Shown piece after piece: positions 49,075 to 59,500 of a DNA stretch of 64,000 nucleotides. The number at the start of each line of letters is the position of its first letter. The stretch's first letter is position 1. Both the position numbers and the translations under genes were made by a program. The stretch spans positions 124,001-188,000 of the forward strand of contig NZ_JAFEWE010000007.1 in the NCBI RefSeq assembly GCF_017355785.1, in the 5' to 3' direction. The notes beneath the pieces were generated by a model. That model ran no database searches and was not told the DNA's origin. It saw nothing but the letters and a program-made list of their open reading frames with translations. The DNA is from Desertivirga arenae. Its GTDB lineage: Bacteria; Bacteroidota; Bacteroidia; Sphingobacteriales; Sphingobacteriaceae.

Positions 49075-50175
49075 CTATTTTTGCCCCTCCAAATTTAGCT
49101 TCTTTATCAAATTCACTTCATCTTCCCTGTAAGCCGTCCCATCTTTTTTAAAAATATCATGGAACCATTCGATGGGCTGACTGCCATCTGCAATAGGAGT
49201 GTCCCATGCATAAATAGTATTTGTTTTTCCAGCTACAAATCCCCAGTTTATAGCACCAACGTTCTTTTGCTTTAAAAGAGGTAAAGTGTTGGAAAAGCGA
49301 TTGTTCCGGGTGCGAGCCATGTATTCTGTGCAAATTAAGGGGCGGCCACTTACTTTTAGTAACTCTATCACCCGTTGATGCCAGTTTGGTTCCTCATAAT
49401 CATGATAGGTAATAATATCAGAATTCATCACCTGGAAGGCATTAAGCTTCTCGAAATCCCATGCCCAAAGACCTGCACTGATTGGTTGATCAGGTTTAAC
49501 GGCTCTTGCCCAGGAGAAAATTTTGGTAAGGAGAGGCAGGGAGCTTTCCTTCTTACCACTGTTTCCCGGCTCATTATATAAATCCCAGAACAAGATCCTT
49601 TCATCTTTGGAAAAGCGGTTCATTACATCTTTGACATATTTCTCCAACTGAGGGAAGTTCAAAGAGTCTTTGGAATATGGATCTCCCGGATCTTGCATCC
49701 AGCCAGAATTATGAGTGCCGGTTTTAGGTTCTGGTTGTTTCCCGGCTTTGGGATCCTTATTCCAGCAATCGTCAAAAAAGACTAATATAGTTTTAATTTT
49801 ATGTTTATCGGCTATTCCCAGGTATTGGTCAACTCGTTTTTTGAACCCTTCAGGATCTCCTTTCCATGCAACACTGTGTAGAAATACGCGCATACTATTG
49901 AATCCAATATTTTCTGCCCACCCAAGTTCGCGGTCTATTGTTGCAGGGTCAAAGGTATCAGCTTGCCACATCTCCAATTGATTTATTGCTGTACTTGGTA
50001 TATAGTTAGCACCGGTGATCCACTTTTGAGGAGAATACCAGGAATTGGCTTTTTCGACGGACCAAACTTGAGATGGAAGTTTGGTAGTATTCTTCTGCTT
50101 TTGCGCCTGAACATCTATATTTCCTCCAAGTAGAAATAGGACGATTAATAAATGGGTTTTTAATAAGTTTTTCAT
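49075..50175 (-). CDS. secreted GH5-like (clan GH-A) glycoside hydrolase
   Basis: The 366-residue protein has a signal peptide (about 1-25, ending DVQAQ). A TIM barrel runs from ITGANYIPSTAINQLEMWQ to GAINWGFVAGKTNTIYAW. The acid/base is E202 in FWDLYNEPGN and the nucleophile is E284 in ICTEYMAR. MRVFLHSVAW and HDYEEPNW also fit clan GH-A. Family GH5 is the best general guess, although some GH2-like barrels read the same way. It follows a DUF3823 gene, susD and susC on the minus strand but is separated from DUF3823 by a terminator at 50238-50262. Likely substrates are beta-linked glycans such as mannan or glucan. Confidence 0.75.
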   Translation of the reverse strand: MKNLLKTHLLIVLFLLGGNIDVQAQKQKNTTKLPSQVWSVEKANSWYSPQKWITGANYIPSTAINQLEMWQADTFDPATIDRELGWAENIGFNSMRVFLHSVAWKGDPEGFKKRVDQYLGIADKHKIKTILVFFDDCWNKDPKAGKQPEPKTGTHNSGWMQDPGDPYSKDSLNFPQLEKYVKDVMNRFSKDERILFWDLYNEPGNSGKKESSLPLLTKIFSWARAVKPDQPISAGLWAWDFEKLNAFQVMNSDIITYHDYEEPNWHQRVIELLKVSGRPLICTEYMARTRNNRFSNTLPLLKQKNVGAINWGFVAGKTNTIYAWDTPIADGSQPIEWFHDIFKKDGTAYREDEVNLIKKLNLEGQK

Positions 50176-50237
50176 GAAAGGTATTGCTTATTCAGGTTAT
50201 TATTCTGAAATCAAACGGAAAGCTTTGTAGAGCATAG

Positions 50238-50262
50238 AAAAAGGTCCGCTCATTGGCGGACC
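50238..50262 (-). terminator. terminator between the DUF3823 and GH5-like genes
   Basis: GGTCCGC (50243-50249) and GCGGACC (50256-50262) form a perfect 7-bp stem. On the minus strand it is followed by TTTTT (50242-50238). It starts 11 bp after the DUF3823 stop codon and lies 63 bp before the GH5-like ATG. Confidence 0.85.
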
Positions 50263-50272
50263 CGAAATACTA

Positions 50273-50950
50273 TTAAAGGCTAATTTTTACCGGTAAAGTA
50301 TAAAGCACCTCGTTTACACCTACAGCTTTCACCCCAACCCGCGCATACAAATATCCTTTAGATACCATTGCTGCAGGAATGCTTGCAGTTAAAGAGATGG
50401 GCTGACTCAGATTGGTTACTTCTGCTGCAGTTTTTTGAACTGTTGCTTCTTTATTAACCTCGTCGAGAATGGTCGTAGTGCCGAGATAGAGGTTCACTCT
50501 TTCCAGTGTAGCGGCCGTATTTATTTTCTGAAGATTAAATGTAGTCGTCATGGATGCGGTACCAGATTTTTGGAAAGTTTCACTGGTGATGATGAAGTGC
50601 GGCTGAACAGGAACATCAACTACAGTATTACCACTTACTTTTACATTTATAGTGTCTGTGGAAGCTACCCATGGAGCATTTGCTGTACGAACAAGTTTAT
50701 AGTCGCCGTCAAACAGTGCGGCCGAATAGCTTCCATCCTGGTCTACATAGACAGTGATTGGAGCAGAAAAGGCGAAGCCCGACTGCCACAACTGTAATTG
50801 CACCGTATTCGACCTGACTCCCAATGCTTGTCCCTGATAAACCACACGACCAGTCAGAGTAGATTTAGGCGCTTCTAAGTTGTCTTTTTTGCAAGCTGCA
50901 AGATTTATAGCAAGCGTTAGCAGAGTGTATATTAAATAACGGATTTTCAT
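50273..50950 (-). CDS. DUF3823-like PUL lipoprotein
   Basis: The ATG at 50950 gives 225 residues; a TTG two codons upstream is not needed. The lipobox is INLAAC (C20). Two beta-sandwich domains follow: an Ig/carboxypeptidase-like one (LTGRVVYQGQALGVRSNTV, then DQDGSYSAALFDGDYKLVR) and a second at about 115-225. This pattern fits DUF3823 proteins, encoded after susD in many PULs and probably working as surface glycan-binding proteins. It lies 6 bp after susD on the minus strand. Confidence 0.8.
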   Translation of the reverse strand: MKIRYLIYTLLTLAINLAACKKDNLEAPKSTLTGRVVYQGQALGVRSNTVQLQLWQSGFAFSAPITVYVDQDGSYSAALFDGDYKLVRTANAPWVASTDTINVKVSGNTVVDVPVQPHFIITSETFQKSGTASMTTTFNLQKINTAATLERVNLYLGTTTILDEVNKEATVQKTAAEVTNLSQPISLTASIPAAMVSKGYLYARVGVKAVGVNEVLYTLPVKISL

Positions 50951-50956
50951 GGTCAA

Positions 50957-52843
50957 TTAGTTAAATGGATTAGGAACAAGTTTCGGATTAGCGTTTAATA
51001 TACCCTGGTCGAACGACGAGTAATAATTGAATATCTGGAACAGGCGAGGCGAGCGGAAACGAGGCGCTACCATCTTCATAAATACATACTTACCATTTTT
51101 AGATGCATCCGTAGGATGAACAACGCGATATGGATAAAGCGCGTAAACCATAGCGTTGGTACTAGAAGGGTTTCCGTTCCATACCTGATCTGCTATTCTC
51201 CATCGTTTCAGATCCCATAACCGGTGATCTTCAAAAGCTAATTCGTTGCGTCGTTCTCTTCTTATTTTATCCAGGGTAAGGGTTGCTGTAGTAAAACTAT
51301 TAGCTCCGAAACCGGCCCGTTCACGAATAGCGTTAATATAGGTGACAGCACTTGCCACATTTGCTCCTCCCAGTTCAAAGGCGGCTTCTGCAGCATTAAG
51401 ATAGATCTCACCAAGTCTGAACCATACCCACCAAGTGTCACTTTGAGTTCCCCGGGTGGCACTACCACCGTTAGCATCAATGTATTTGCGTAAATAAAAG
51501 CCTGTGTTCGAAACTTCCATAATTGAGCGATGCGGTCCTGACGCAGCAACCAGAGGTTTCCCGTCTGTATAGGTTGAGCTCAGATCTGAACCTTCTATTA
51601 CGTTATAGGAATTGGTAGAAGTATTCCAACTCAGCACTCCGGCCTGCATACTTACAGTTAAGCCTTTAAAGGGTGCTCCAGGGTAGATTACCGTTCCGTA
51701 TAAGCGGGCATCTTTATTAGCAAAGATATCCGTAAGGTTATTGTAATAAATATAATCTGTATTGTTTGCATTCCTTGTTTGAAGTTCACCACTTGCGCCA
51801 TTCAAATAATCATAACTCTCTACAAGGTTGAGGGAAGGAGTGACACTTGATGATCCTAAATTGTCCTCCCGAATTCCACGTGCAATATTGTCATAAGAGA
51901 AATAGTGCTTTTTTGATTTAGAGACCAGGAAGTCGCGAACGAATATTACTTCCGGATTATTGGCTTTTTTTACCACTGCCTCATAAAAGTTCTCGCCCAG
52001 ATTTGGGTTTGCCCTGTAAAGAGAATAGGGTCCTGCTAATACTTCTTTGCTGGCATCCAGCGATTTTTGGAGATATTCGTTTGCTCTCGAAGCAGGGATA
52101 CCCACTTCTCCATTAGCTGTTACCACTGTTGGAGTAAGTAATGCATTATATTTCGCAATGGTACCGGCATACAACATTGCGCGGCTTTTCAACGCCATAC
52201 AGGTATACCTGTTAGCCCGCCCAGTGCTTCCCTGATTTCCAATGTCTTCCTTGATCGCATCCAGCTCGCTAGCTATAAAATCATAGACTTCCGCTTCCTT
52301 CGCACGTGGTACTTGCAAATAGCCCACTTCCTGGTCAAATTTATAAACGAGTTGCTCCGTAACGAGAGGAACTCCGCCCATTCTCTTTACCAACTCAAAA
52401 TAGATGTACGCTCGCAAAAACCGGAGCTCCGCCTTTACCTGCTTTTGTTGTGCCTCAGTCAGACTGGCACTGCTAAACTTATCTACTCCTTCAATAGAAA
52501 GGTTGATGTCCCGGATAAGTCCGTAGTCATAGTATCTCCAGCTATTCCTGTCGTAATTAATAATGTTATTCCGCCATTCTTCGTTTGAATTTCCTGACCA
52601 CATGGCGTCATCGTAATTTGCCATGTTGCGCCATTGGGAACCAGCCTGATCTGTAAGACCCAGGTCTGTAGGCATACGATTATAAAAATTAGCAAGCAAG
52701 CCGGTAATTAGCTTAGGATCTTTCCACAAGTCTTCGTCTCTAACAATACTTACCGGTTCTCTTTCGAGGAAGTCGCGTTTGCAGGCGCTTAAGCTCATGG
52801 CTGCCATCACCCCCGCCAATATATATTTACTTAATGTTTTCAT
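50957..52843 (-). CDS. SusD/RagB-family glycan-binding lipoprotein
   Basis: The 628-residue lipoprotein has a lipobox SLSAC (C21) and the SusD landmarks KAELRFLRAYIYFELVKRMG, RLGEIYLNAAEAAFELGG, INAIRERAGFG and RRERRNELAFEDHRLWDLKRW. It should pair with the SusC gene 10 bp upstream. Its sequence is not close to the SusD proteins of the mannan PUL. That fits a separate substrate. The DUF3823 gene follows 6 bp later. Confidence 0.95.
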   Translation of the reverse strand: MKTLSKYILAGVMAAMSLSACKRDFLEREPVSIVRDEDLWKDPKLITGLLANFYNRMPTDLGLTDQAGSQWRNMANYDDAMWSGNSNEEWRNNIINYDRNSWRYYDYGLIRDINLSIEGVDKFSSASLTEAQQKQVKAELRFLRAYIYFELVKRMGGVPLVTEQLVYKFDQEVGYLQVPRAKEAEVYDFIASELDAIKEDIGNQGSTGRANRYTCMALKSRAMLYAGTIAKYNALLTPTVVTANGEVGIPASRANEYLQKSLDASKEVLAGPYSLYRANPNLGENFYEAVVKKANNPEVIFVRDFLVSKSKKHYFSYDNIARGIREDNLGSSSVTPSLNLVESYDYLNGASGELQTRNANNTDYIYYNNLTDIFANKDARLYGTVIYPGAPFKGLTVSMQAGVLSWNTSTNSYNVIEGSDLSSTYTDGKPLVAASGPHRSIMEVSNTGFYLRKYIDANGGSATRGTQSDTWWVWFRLGEIYLNAAEAAFELGGANVASAVTYINAIRERAGFGANSFTTATLTLDKIRRERRNELAFEDHRLWDLKRWRIADQVWNGNPSSTNAMVYALYPYRVVHPTDASKNGKYVFMKMVAPRFRSPRLFQIFNYYSSFDQGILNANPKLVPNPFN

Positions 52844-52853
52844 GGTATTTCTC

Positions 52854-55800
52854 CTATAAGGTTAAGTTGAATCCAAATGTGTAGATCCTCTGCTGAGGGT
52901 ATGCAATCCCATTTGTAGCGGATATTTCAGGGTCAATCTCAAAATCTTTAACATTATCGAACGAGAACAAATTAGTTCCATTCGCATATACTCTTAAAGC
53001 ATTGATACCAACCTTTCCCAGTACTTTCTTCGGAATTGAATAACCGAGCTCCAGATTTTTTAATCTGAAATACCTAACGTTTGTCAGCCAGTAATCACTT
53101 CTCCTAAAATTAGAGTGATTACTGTAGTTCTTTCGCAAAGCGGGGTAGGTCCCAGCAACCCATTGACTACTTGGATCATAAGGGTCTACCCGATGCCAGC
53201 GGTCAGTAAGCATATAAGCCGGAGAGTTTCCATCATTCTGAAAGGGATAACGTAATTCCCAGTCGCGGTAAAAGCTCTGCATTCCGGCTCCTACGAAGTT
53301 GAAGTAAAGGGAAATACCTTTATAGTCTACACTGCCTGTTAACCCATAGTTAAAGTATGGCTGTGCGCCTTCTGCATATCCAATTGGTCTTTCATCAAGC
53401 CCATTAATAGTTCCATCCCCGTTCACATCCTTAAAAATGAAGTCTCCTGGCAATAAGGTTCTGTTGCCTTGTCCATCAATGTTTACTGGATAATCATCTA
53501 TCTCCTGTTGCGACTGGAAGCGTCCCTGCACCTGATAGCCCCAGTTTACATTTTGCCACCTGTCGCTTACCTGATTTCTATATTGATCCCAGGAATTTCC
53601 AAAACGTTCATTGGCCCTGGTTTGCACCAGCGTTCTGCCCAACGTTCCGTTTACACCTACTGAGAAATTTACATTTCTGATCTTATTTGAATAGGTGATA
53701 AATCCATCGAATCCACGTACTTTATCAGAATTCTGATTTTTTACCGGCAGTACATAGCCTGTCTCTCCAGGAATAACAACTGTTCTGTCCTCAAAAGGAA
53801 CATCTACCCGTTTACGCTGGAAAAAATCGAATTGTCCGGTAAAGTGTTTGTACACAGTGAAGTCAATACCTATGTTAGACATCTGGTTCTTCATCCAGCT
53901 TACTGTTGTTGTTGGGATTGTCCTTGGATCAACACCGGCATACAATGTTCCATCAAACACAGCATTTCCTGAGTTTACATCATATCCACCCAGATAGGCG
54001 AACGGCCCTGGATCAAAATAGTTGCCGTTAACATCCTGTTGTGATGTTCCCGTTTCTCCCCAGGATGCTCTCAATTTAAAGTCGTTCACCTTATCGGAGA
54101 AAATCTTTTTAAAGAAGTCTTCATTTGAAATTCTCCAGCCCAGTGAAATGCCTGGGAAAAATCCGAAGCGGCTTCCCGATCTGTATAAAAATGAACCGTC
54201 ATATCTTGCAAGCGCCTCTAATAGGTATTTCTTCTTATAATCGTAATTAATACGACCAACATATCCTTCAAAAGCCTCCTCATAGTGAGAGTCACCATAA
54301 TAATCGACATCAGTCACCAGTTGAGTTTTAATAATATTATTTGGAGGAACGCTATGGAGGGCGATATAATCATTTATGGCTTCGCGTCGCTCGAAGGCTA
54401 ACAATCCTGTGAACGAGTGATCTTTGATCTGCTTGTTGTAGCTAAGCTGAAATTGTGAAAATTTTGATTCCACATTGCGTTTGTGACGCTCCCTCCATGG
54501 GTTTTGATTCCCATATAGAGCTCCGTTAGGAGAGCGATCGTTATATTGTCCGGTTACAGGATCGTATATGTACGCAGGATAAGTATACTCAAAGCCTTCG
54601 AACTGATCGTTACTGAAGTCATAGGCATATAGGGCTTTAGCTGTTAATCCGAATTTAAAGGCATATTCTGCTGAAAGTTTTCCACTGGCAGCCTGAGTTT
54701 TATTATCAATATAGCCAGTAATATCATCACTATAGGTGGCCGGGTTAACGTTCACATTATGCGTTTGATTAATATACCTGGGGTTGTTATTAGCATACGG
54801 TGTTTCAGTAGGCCACATACTTCCAATACTCAGGAAAGGATTAAAAAAGTCGTCCAGTCCGGGTACACCCACATTATGTCGATCTTCCATCCTTCCACTT
54901 AATTGTGCTGAAACTGTTAGTCCTTCAAGTACTTTCGTTGAAACATTCGCCTGAATATTAGACCTTTTGAAGCTAAAATCTTTAATGATCGCATCCTGGT
55001 TAACATGACTTGCTGAAACATAATAGTTAGACTTGTCTGTGCCCCCGCTTGCATTTGCACTTAGGAAATACTGAGGTACATTAGGGCGGGTCACAAAATC
55101 ATAATAATCTGTACTTTGATAGCCTGGTTCTGTCCCAGCTTCCCATTTTGCAAATTCTTCTCTTGTAAAAAGAGCTGATGGGTCCCGACCCTGATTTTGT
55201 TCAGATTCTAGTCGCCCCCGTACATATTGAGGCGCATTTCCCGGTCTGGGATAGCGGGTGAAGTTTTGGAGTCCATAATAACTACTAACACCAAGGCTTG
55301 GCTTTTGTCCCTTTTTCCCTTTCTTAGTGGTTACCAGCACAACCCCATTTCCTCCTGCCAAACCATAGATGGAGGCAGATGCATCCTTCAACACGGTAAT
55401 ACTTTCGATGTCGTCCAGGCCTAACTGATTAAAAGCATTGACGCCAGAAATCCCAGTATTATAACCAAAAACATCTGTGCCATTACTGGTGCTATAGGCT
55501 ACCCCATCAATCACATAGAGTGGATTTCCCAGGTTTCTGATCTGTAAGTTAGCGCCATTTCCCGGACGTGAGTCTGTTGTACGGGCAGTGACCCCGGGTA
55601 CTTTACCTACAAGGGCGCTGGTCGCTGCAACTGCTGGCGTTCTAACAATGTCTTCTGATTGGATAGTGCTTATCGCTCCTGATACCGTGGCTTTTTTCTG
55701 AGTACCATAAGCTACAACAACTACTTCCTCCAAAGATGTGTTCTGAGATTCCAGCGTTACATCGACCTGGGAACGTCCGGATACTTGTACTTCACGTGTT

Positions 55801-56066
55801 GCAAAGCTGATGTAGGAAAAGACAAGGGTTCCATTGGGATTAGGAATATTAATGGAATAACGGCCGCTTGCATCAGATGTGGTTGCAGCGCTTCCACCTT
55901 TTAATTTAATGCTTACGCCAACCAGCGTTTCTCCCTGGGAGTCCCTTATAACTCCCCTCACGTTAAAAGTTTGGCCTTGGGCTATCACCGGCATCGCTAA
56001 GGCTAGCTGAATAAGGATAGCACCAATAACTGCCTGAAAGAACAGTTTTTGTTTTAATGTTTTCAT
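52854..56066 (-). CDS. SusC-type TonB-dependent transporter
   Basis: The 1070-residue transporter has a signal peptide (about 1-30, ending PVIAQ). A carboxypeptidase-regulatory-like domain follows (FNVRGVIRDSQGETLVGVSIK), then the linker TSLEEVVVVAYGTQKKATVSG and a classical plug (VLKDASASIYGLAGGNGVVL). The barrel ends YTFGFNLTL. A calcium-loop-like DVNGDGTINGLDE occurs late in the barrel. It starts a minus-strand PUL operon: susC, susD, DUF3823, then the GH5-like gene past a terminator. It faces another SusC gene across 438 bp. Confidence 0.95.
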   Translation of the reverse strand: MKTLKQKLFFQAVIGAILIQLALAMPVIAQGQTFNVRGVIRDSQGETLVGVSIKLKGGSAATTSDASGRYSINIPNPNGTLVFSYISFATREVQVSGRSQVDVTLESQNTSLEEVVVVAYGTQKKATVSGAISTIQSEDIVRTPAVAATSALVGKVPGVTARTTDSRPGNGANLQIRNLGNPLYVIDGVAYSTSNGTDVFGYNTGISGVNAFNQLGLDDIESITVLKDASASIYGLAGGNGVVLVTTKKGKKGQKPSLGVSSYYGLQNFTRYPRPGNAPQYVRGRLESEQNQGRDPSALFTREEFAKWEAGTEPGYQSTDYYDFVTRPNVPQYFLSANASGGTDKSNYYVSASHVNQDAIIKDFSFKRSNIQANVSTKVLEGLTVSAQLSGRMEDRHNVGVPGLDDFFNPFLSIGSMWPTETPYANNNPRYINQTHNVNVNPATYSDDITGYIDNKTQAASGKLSAEYAFKFGLTAKALYAYDFSNDQFEGFEYTYPAYIYDPVTGQYNDRSPNGALYGNQNPWRERHKRNVESKFSQFQLSYNKQIKDHSFTGLLAFERREAINDYIALHSVPPNNIIKTQLVTDVDYYGDSHYEEAFEGYVGRINYDYKKKYLLEALARYDGSFLYRSGSRFGFFPGISLGWRISNEDFFKKIFSDKVNDFKLRASWGETGTSQQDVNGNYFDPGPFAYLGGYDVNSGNAVFDGTLYAGVDPRTIPTTTVSWMKNQMSNIGIDFTVYKHFTGQFDFFQRKRVDVPFEDRTVVIPGETGYVLPVKNQNSDKVRGFDGFITYSNKIRNVNFSVGVNGTLGRTLVQTRANERFGNSWDQYRNQVSDRWQNVNWGYQVQGRFQSQQEIDDYPVNIDGQGNRTLLPGDFIFKDVNGDGTINGLDERPIGYAEGAQPYFNYGLTGSVDYKGISLYFNFVGAGMQSFYRDWELRYPFQNDGNSPAYMLTDRWHRVDPYDPSSQWVAGTYPALRKNYSNHSNFRRSDYWLTNVRYFRLKNLELGYSIPKKVLGKVGINALRVYANGTNLFSFDNVKDFEIDPEISATNGIAYPQQRIYTFGFNLTL

Positions 56067-56504
56067 GAATAGTTGTCGGTTTAATATTAGGGATGGTAGA
56101 TTTCCCCCAATTAATTGGTTTAAATTTTTTTTTTGCCTTTCTGTTGTTTGTTAAATTATTGTTTACCTCCTTTTATAAAGTATTTGGTTCTGTTTAATGA
56201 TCCTCAAAGTGATATTCTCCTCGAAGTGAAAAGTTGTTTCGGTTGAAGAGTTAATAAATTGGTTTTTAGTTAATTTGGTTAGCTTCTTACTATTGGATTA
56301 ACGATCCAGCTTTTAAACGGTTTTCTCTAAATTAACTATCTGGGAAATTATGATCGAATTGTGAAATTGACGAGGAAAAATTTCATTTATTGGTATTGTG
56401 TTAAGTCTTAGCGATGATCCTTGTAAAGTTTAATGTAAAGTCGACTATTCTTTAACCTTTGCTTTAACTAACCGGAATAGCTTTGCGAGCAAATCGAGAA
56501 GCTA
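56067..56504. promoter_or_regulatory. shared upstream region of two divergent susC genes
   Basis: No gene is visible in this 438-bp AT-rich gap. On the plus strand TAGCTTTG (56478-56485) matches the -7 consensus, with TTTG at 56458-56461; the 16-nt spacing is short. TTTTAAACGGTTTTC (56311-56325) has a central CG flanked by A and T runs, loosely like the PUL operator, but lacks the GCTAAA arm. I see no regulator gene next to this pair of operons. Confidence 0.4.
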
Positions 56505-59500
56505 ATGAAATTCAAAAGTTCTACAATTAAATTTTTTATCTCAGCTCTTTTCCTGCTCCTCTATCAGGGAGTTTCTGCCCAGCTACGATCTATAAGCGGC
56601 ACAGTAAGCGATGATAAAAATGAAGCCCTGCCAGGGGTAAGTGTATCACTAAAAGGAACAAAAATAAACACAAGTACAGATGCTAACGGAAAGTTTGTAC
56701 TTAATAACGTTCAGGATAATGGTACTCTTGTGTTTGCCTTCATCGGCTTTCACACCATTGAAGTACCTGTAAATGCTAAAACGATTTTCAATGTTCGTCT
56801 CGAACCTGATACGAAAGCATTAAGTGAAGTTGTGGTGGTGGGGTATGGTGTACAGAAGAAGGCGAATCTAACCGGGGCAGTAGATAATATTACCGGTCAG
56901 GCATTACAAAACCGGCCCGTTCCTAACCTTACCCAGGGAATCCAGGGATTAATTCCTAACCTGAATATCAAAATGATGGATGGCAAGCCTACCCAGGCAC
57001 CTAATTTTAATATACGCGGAACCACCTCAATCGGACAGGGAGGAAGCGCCCTGGTTTTAATCGATGGTTTTGAAGGAGATCCGAGCTTGCTAAACCCCAA
57101 TGATGTTGAGTCAATCTCAGTACTTAAGGATGCAGCTTCTGCTGCAGTTTATGGGGCTAGGGGAGCTTTTGGAGTCGTTCTTATCACTACTAAAAAACCT
57201 CAAAAAGGACGTACCAGCGTCTCTTTCTCATCTAATTATGCTGTAAAGCAACCTCTGCAAACTCCTGATTTTGTCACCGATGGATATCTCTGGTCCAAAA
57301 TGTTTGCTGAAGCTTTTGTGAATGGGGACGGCGCTTTTCCACAAAACGCGAACAAAACACAAAAGTTCTCTCAGGCTTATTTAGACGAGTTTAAACGAAG
57401 AGCCGAGTCGGGGCAACCTTACAATGAGGTGGAGGTAAATCCTACAACTGGAGAATATACCTATTACGGAAGTACCGATTGGTATGGACACTTGTACAAA
57501 AAAAATACCGCTGCAGTTGAAAACAACATTTCGGTTAGCGGAAGTGGCGAAAAAGCTTCTTTCCTCGTTTCAGGCCGCTTTCTTAACCAGGACGGTTTAT
57601 TCAGGTACAATACTGATGATTACAGTATGCAGAACATCAGAGCCAGGGGCACGGTTGAATTATTCCCATGGTTAGCTGTTGAGAACAATGCTGATTATTC
57701 TGTGATGAAGTACCATAATCCGATTAACGTAGGTGAAGGAGGAGGTATATGGAGAAATATAGCCGATGAGGGACATCCCACTGTTCCATTGTTCAATCCT
57801 GACGGCTCCCTGACCTTTACTGCAGCATACACAGTCGGAGATTTCTTTTATGGAAAGAACGGTATCGATACTACCAGAAAGGTTTTCAGGAATATCACGG
57901 GACTTAGGGCAAAGTTTTTTGATAATAAATTTAGGGTAAATGCTGATTTTACCTTCAGGAATACTGATGGAGATGTAAACCGTCGGAGAGTGCAGGTACC
58001 ATACAGCACAACTACTGGACAAACTGCCTACGTAGGTACAACCACCAACGACCTTCTTTTTTCTAAAAGGGAAACCAGGTATTTGGCTACCAACATTTAT
58101 GGGGAATATGAAAATACTTTTAGAAACAAGCACTACCTGAAGTTTATGGCCGGTTACAATTACGAGGAATCAACCTTAAATGGCCTTCTTACGCAGAGAA
58201 ACGGTATTATATTCGACAATGCTTCAGATTTAAACCTGGCGCTTGGCCAGGCGATAACCACCGGAGGCGGGTATGAGAAGTGGGCAATTTTAGGAGGGTT
58301 TTCCCGCTTAAATTATTCCTTCAGCGACAGGTATTTGTTCGAGGTAAATGCTCGTTACGATGGTTCATCTAAATTTCCTGAAGATCAGCGCTTCGGATTC
58401 TTTCCCTCTGTATCCGCAGGATGGAGAATTAATCGTGAGCCGTTCTGGCCTGTTTCTCAGAAGCTAATTACCGACTTGAAACTCCGCGCTTCTTATGGAT
58501 CTTTGGGTAATGGTAATATTGCGTCTTATGCCTATCAGGAACTTTTCAAAATTGTTCAGTCAACGGTTATACTGAATGGTACCAAGCCACAAACAACTGG
58601 TCAGCCAGCAGTTCAACCTGAAGGAATCACCTGGGAAACTTCTACAACCAGCAACATAGGTCTTGATTTAGGAATGTTTTCGGATCGTTTAACATTTAAC
58701 GGCGATGCCTACATTCGTAATACAACAGACATGTTTACGGTTGGCTTATCAGCTCCGGCCACTTTCGGAAATACTGTACCCAAAGGTAATTATGCAGATC
58801 TACAGACAAAGGGATGGGAATTATCTCTAACCTGGAGGGATAAGATCGGGGGAAAATCTAAACCATTCAATTATAACGTTAGATTAACTCTTGCCGACAA
58901 TAAAACTAAAATTACCAGGTATAATAATCCTGATAAGTTGCTGAACGATTATTACGAAGGTCAGACATTGGGAGAGATCTGGGGATATGAAACAGAGGGC
59001 TTTTTTATAGACCAGGCCGATATTGATGCTCACGCTAAACAAAGTCCGCAGATGCGAGCATCACCTACTAATATCTGGTACCCCGGAGACATAAAACTGC
59101 GTGACCTTAACAATGACGGCTTTATCAATGTTGGAACAAATAGTGTCAATAACCCTGGCGATAGAAGAATTATTGGTAATTCGTCCCCGCGATATCAATA
59201 TGGAATAAGCTTGGGAGGAGACTGGAGTAACTTCTCTTTCTCTGCCTTCTTTCAGGGAGTTGGGAAGCAGCAATGGTACCCAAGCACAGAAACAGAGATG
59301 TTCTGGGGTCAATATAACAGACCTTATAATAACATCCCTACATTCCATGTTGGAAACATGTGGACACCTGAAAATCCAAACGCATACTTTCCAAGAACGA
59401 TGTCGCGGGCAGCATCCAGTAACACCAACAGAACTCTTGGTGTAGCTCAAACCCGTTACTTACAGAATGTTGCTTATCTAAGGATGAAGAACATCCAGGT

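Noticed and set aside
56311-56325. TTTTAAACGGTTTTC as a further LacI-regulon operator
   Set aside because: It shares only the A/T runs and central CG, lacks the GCTAAA arm and belongs to a different PUL.
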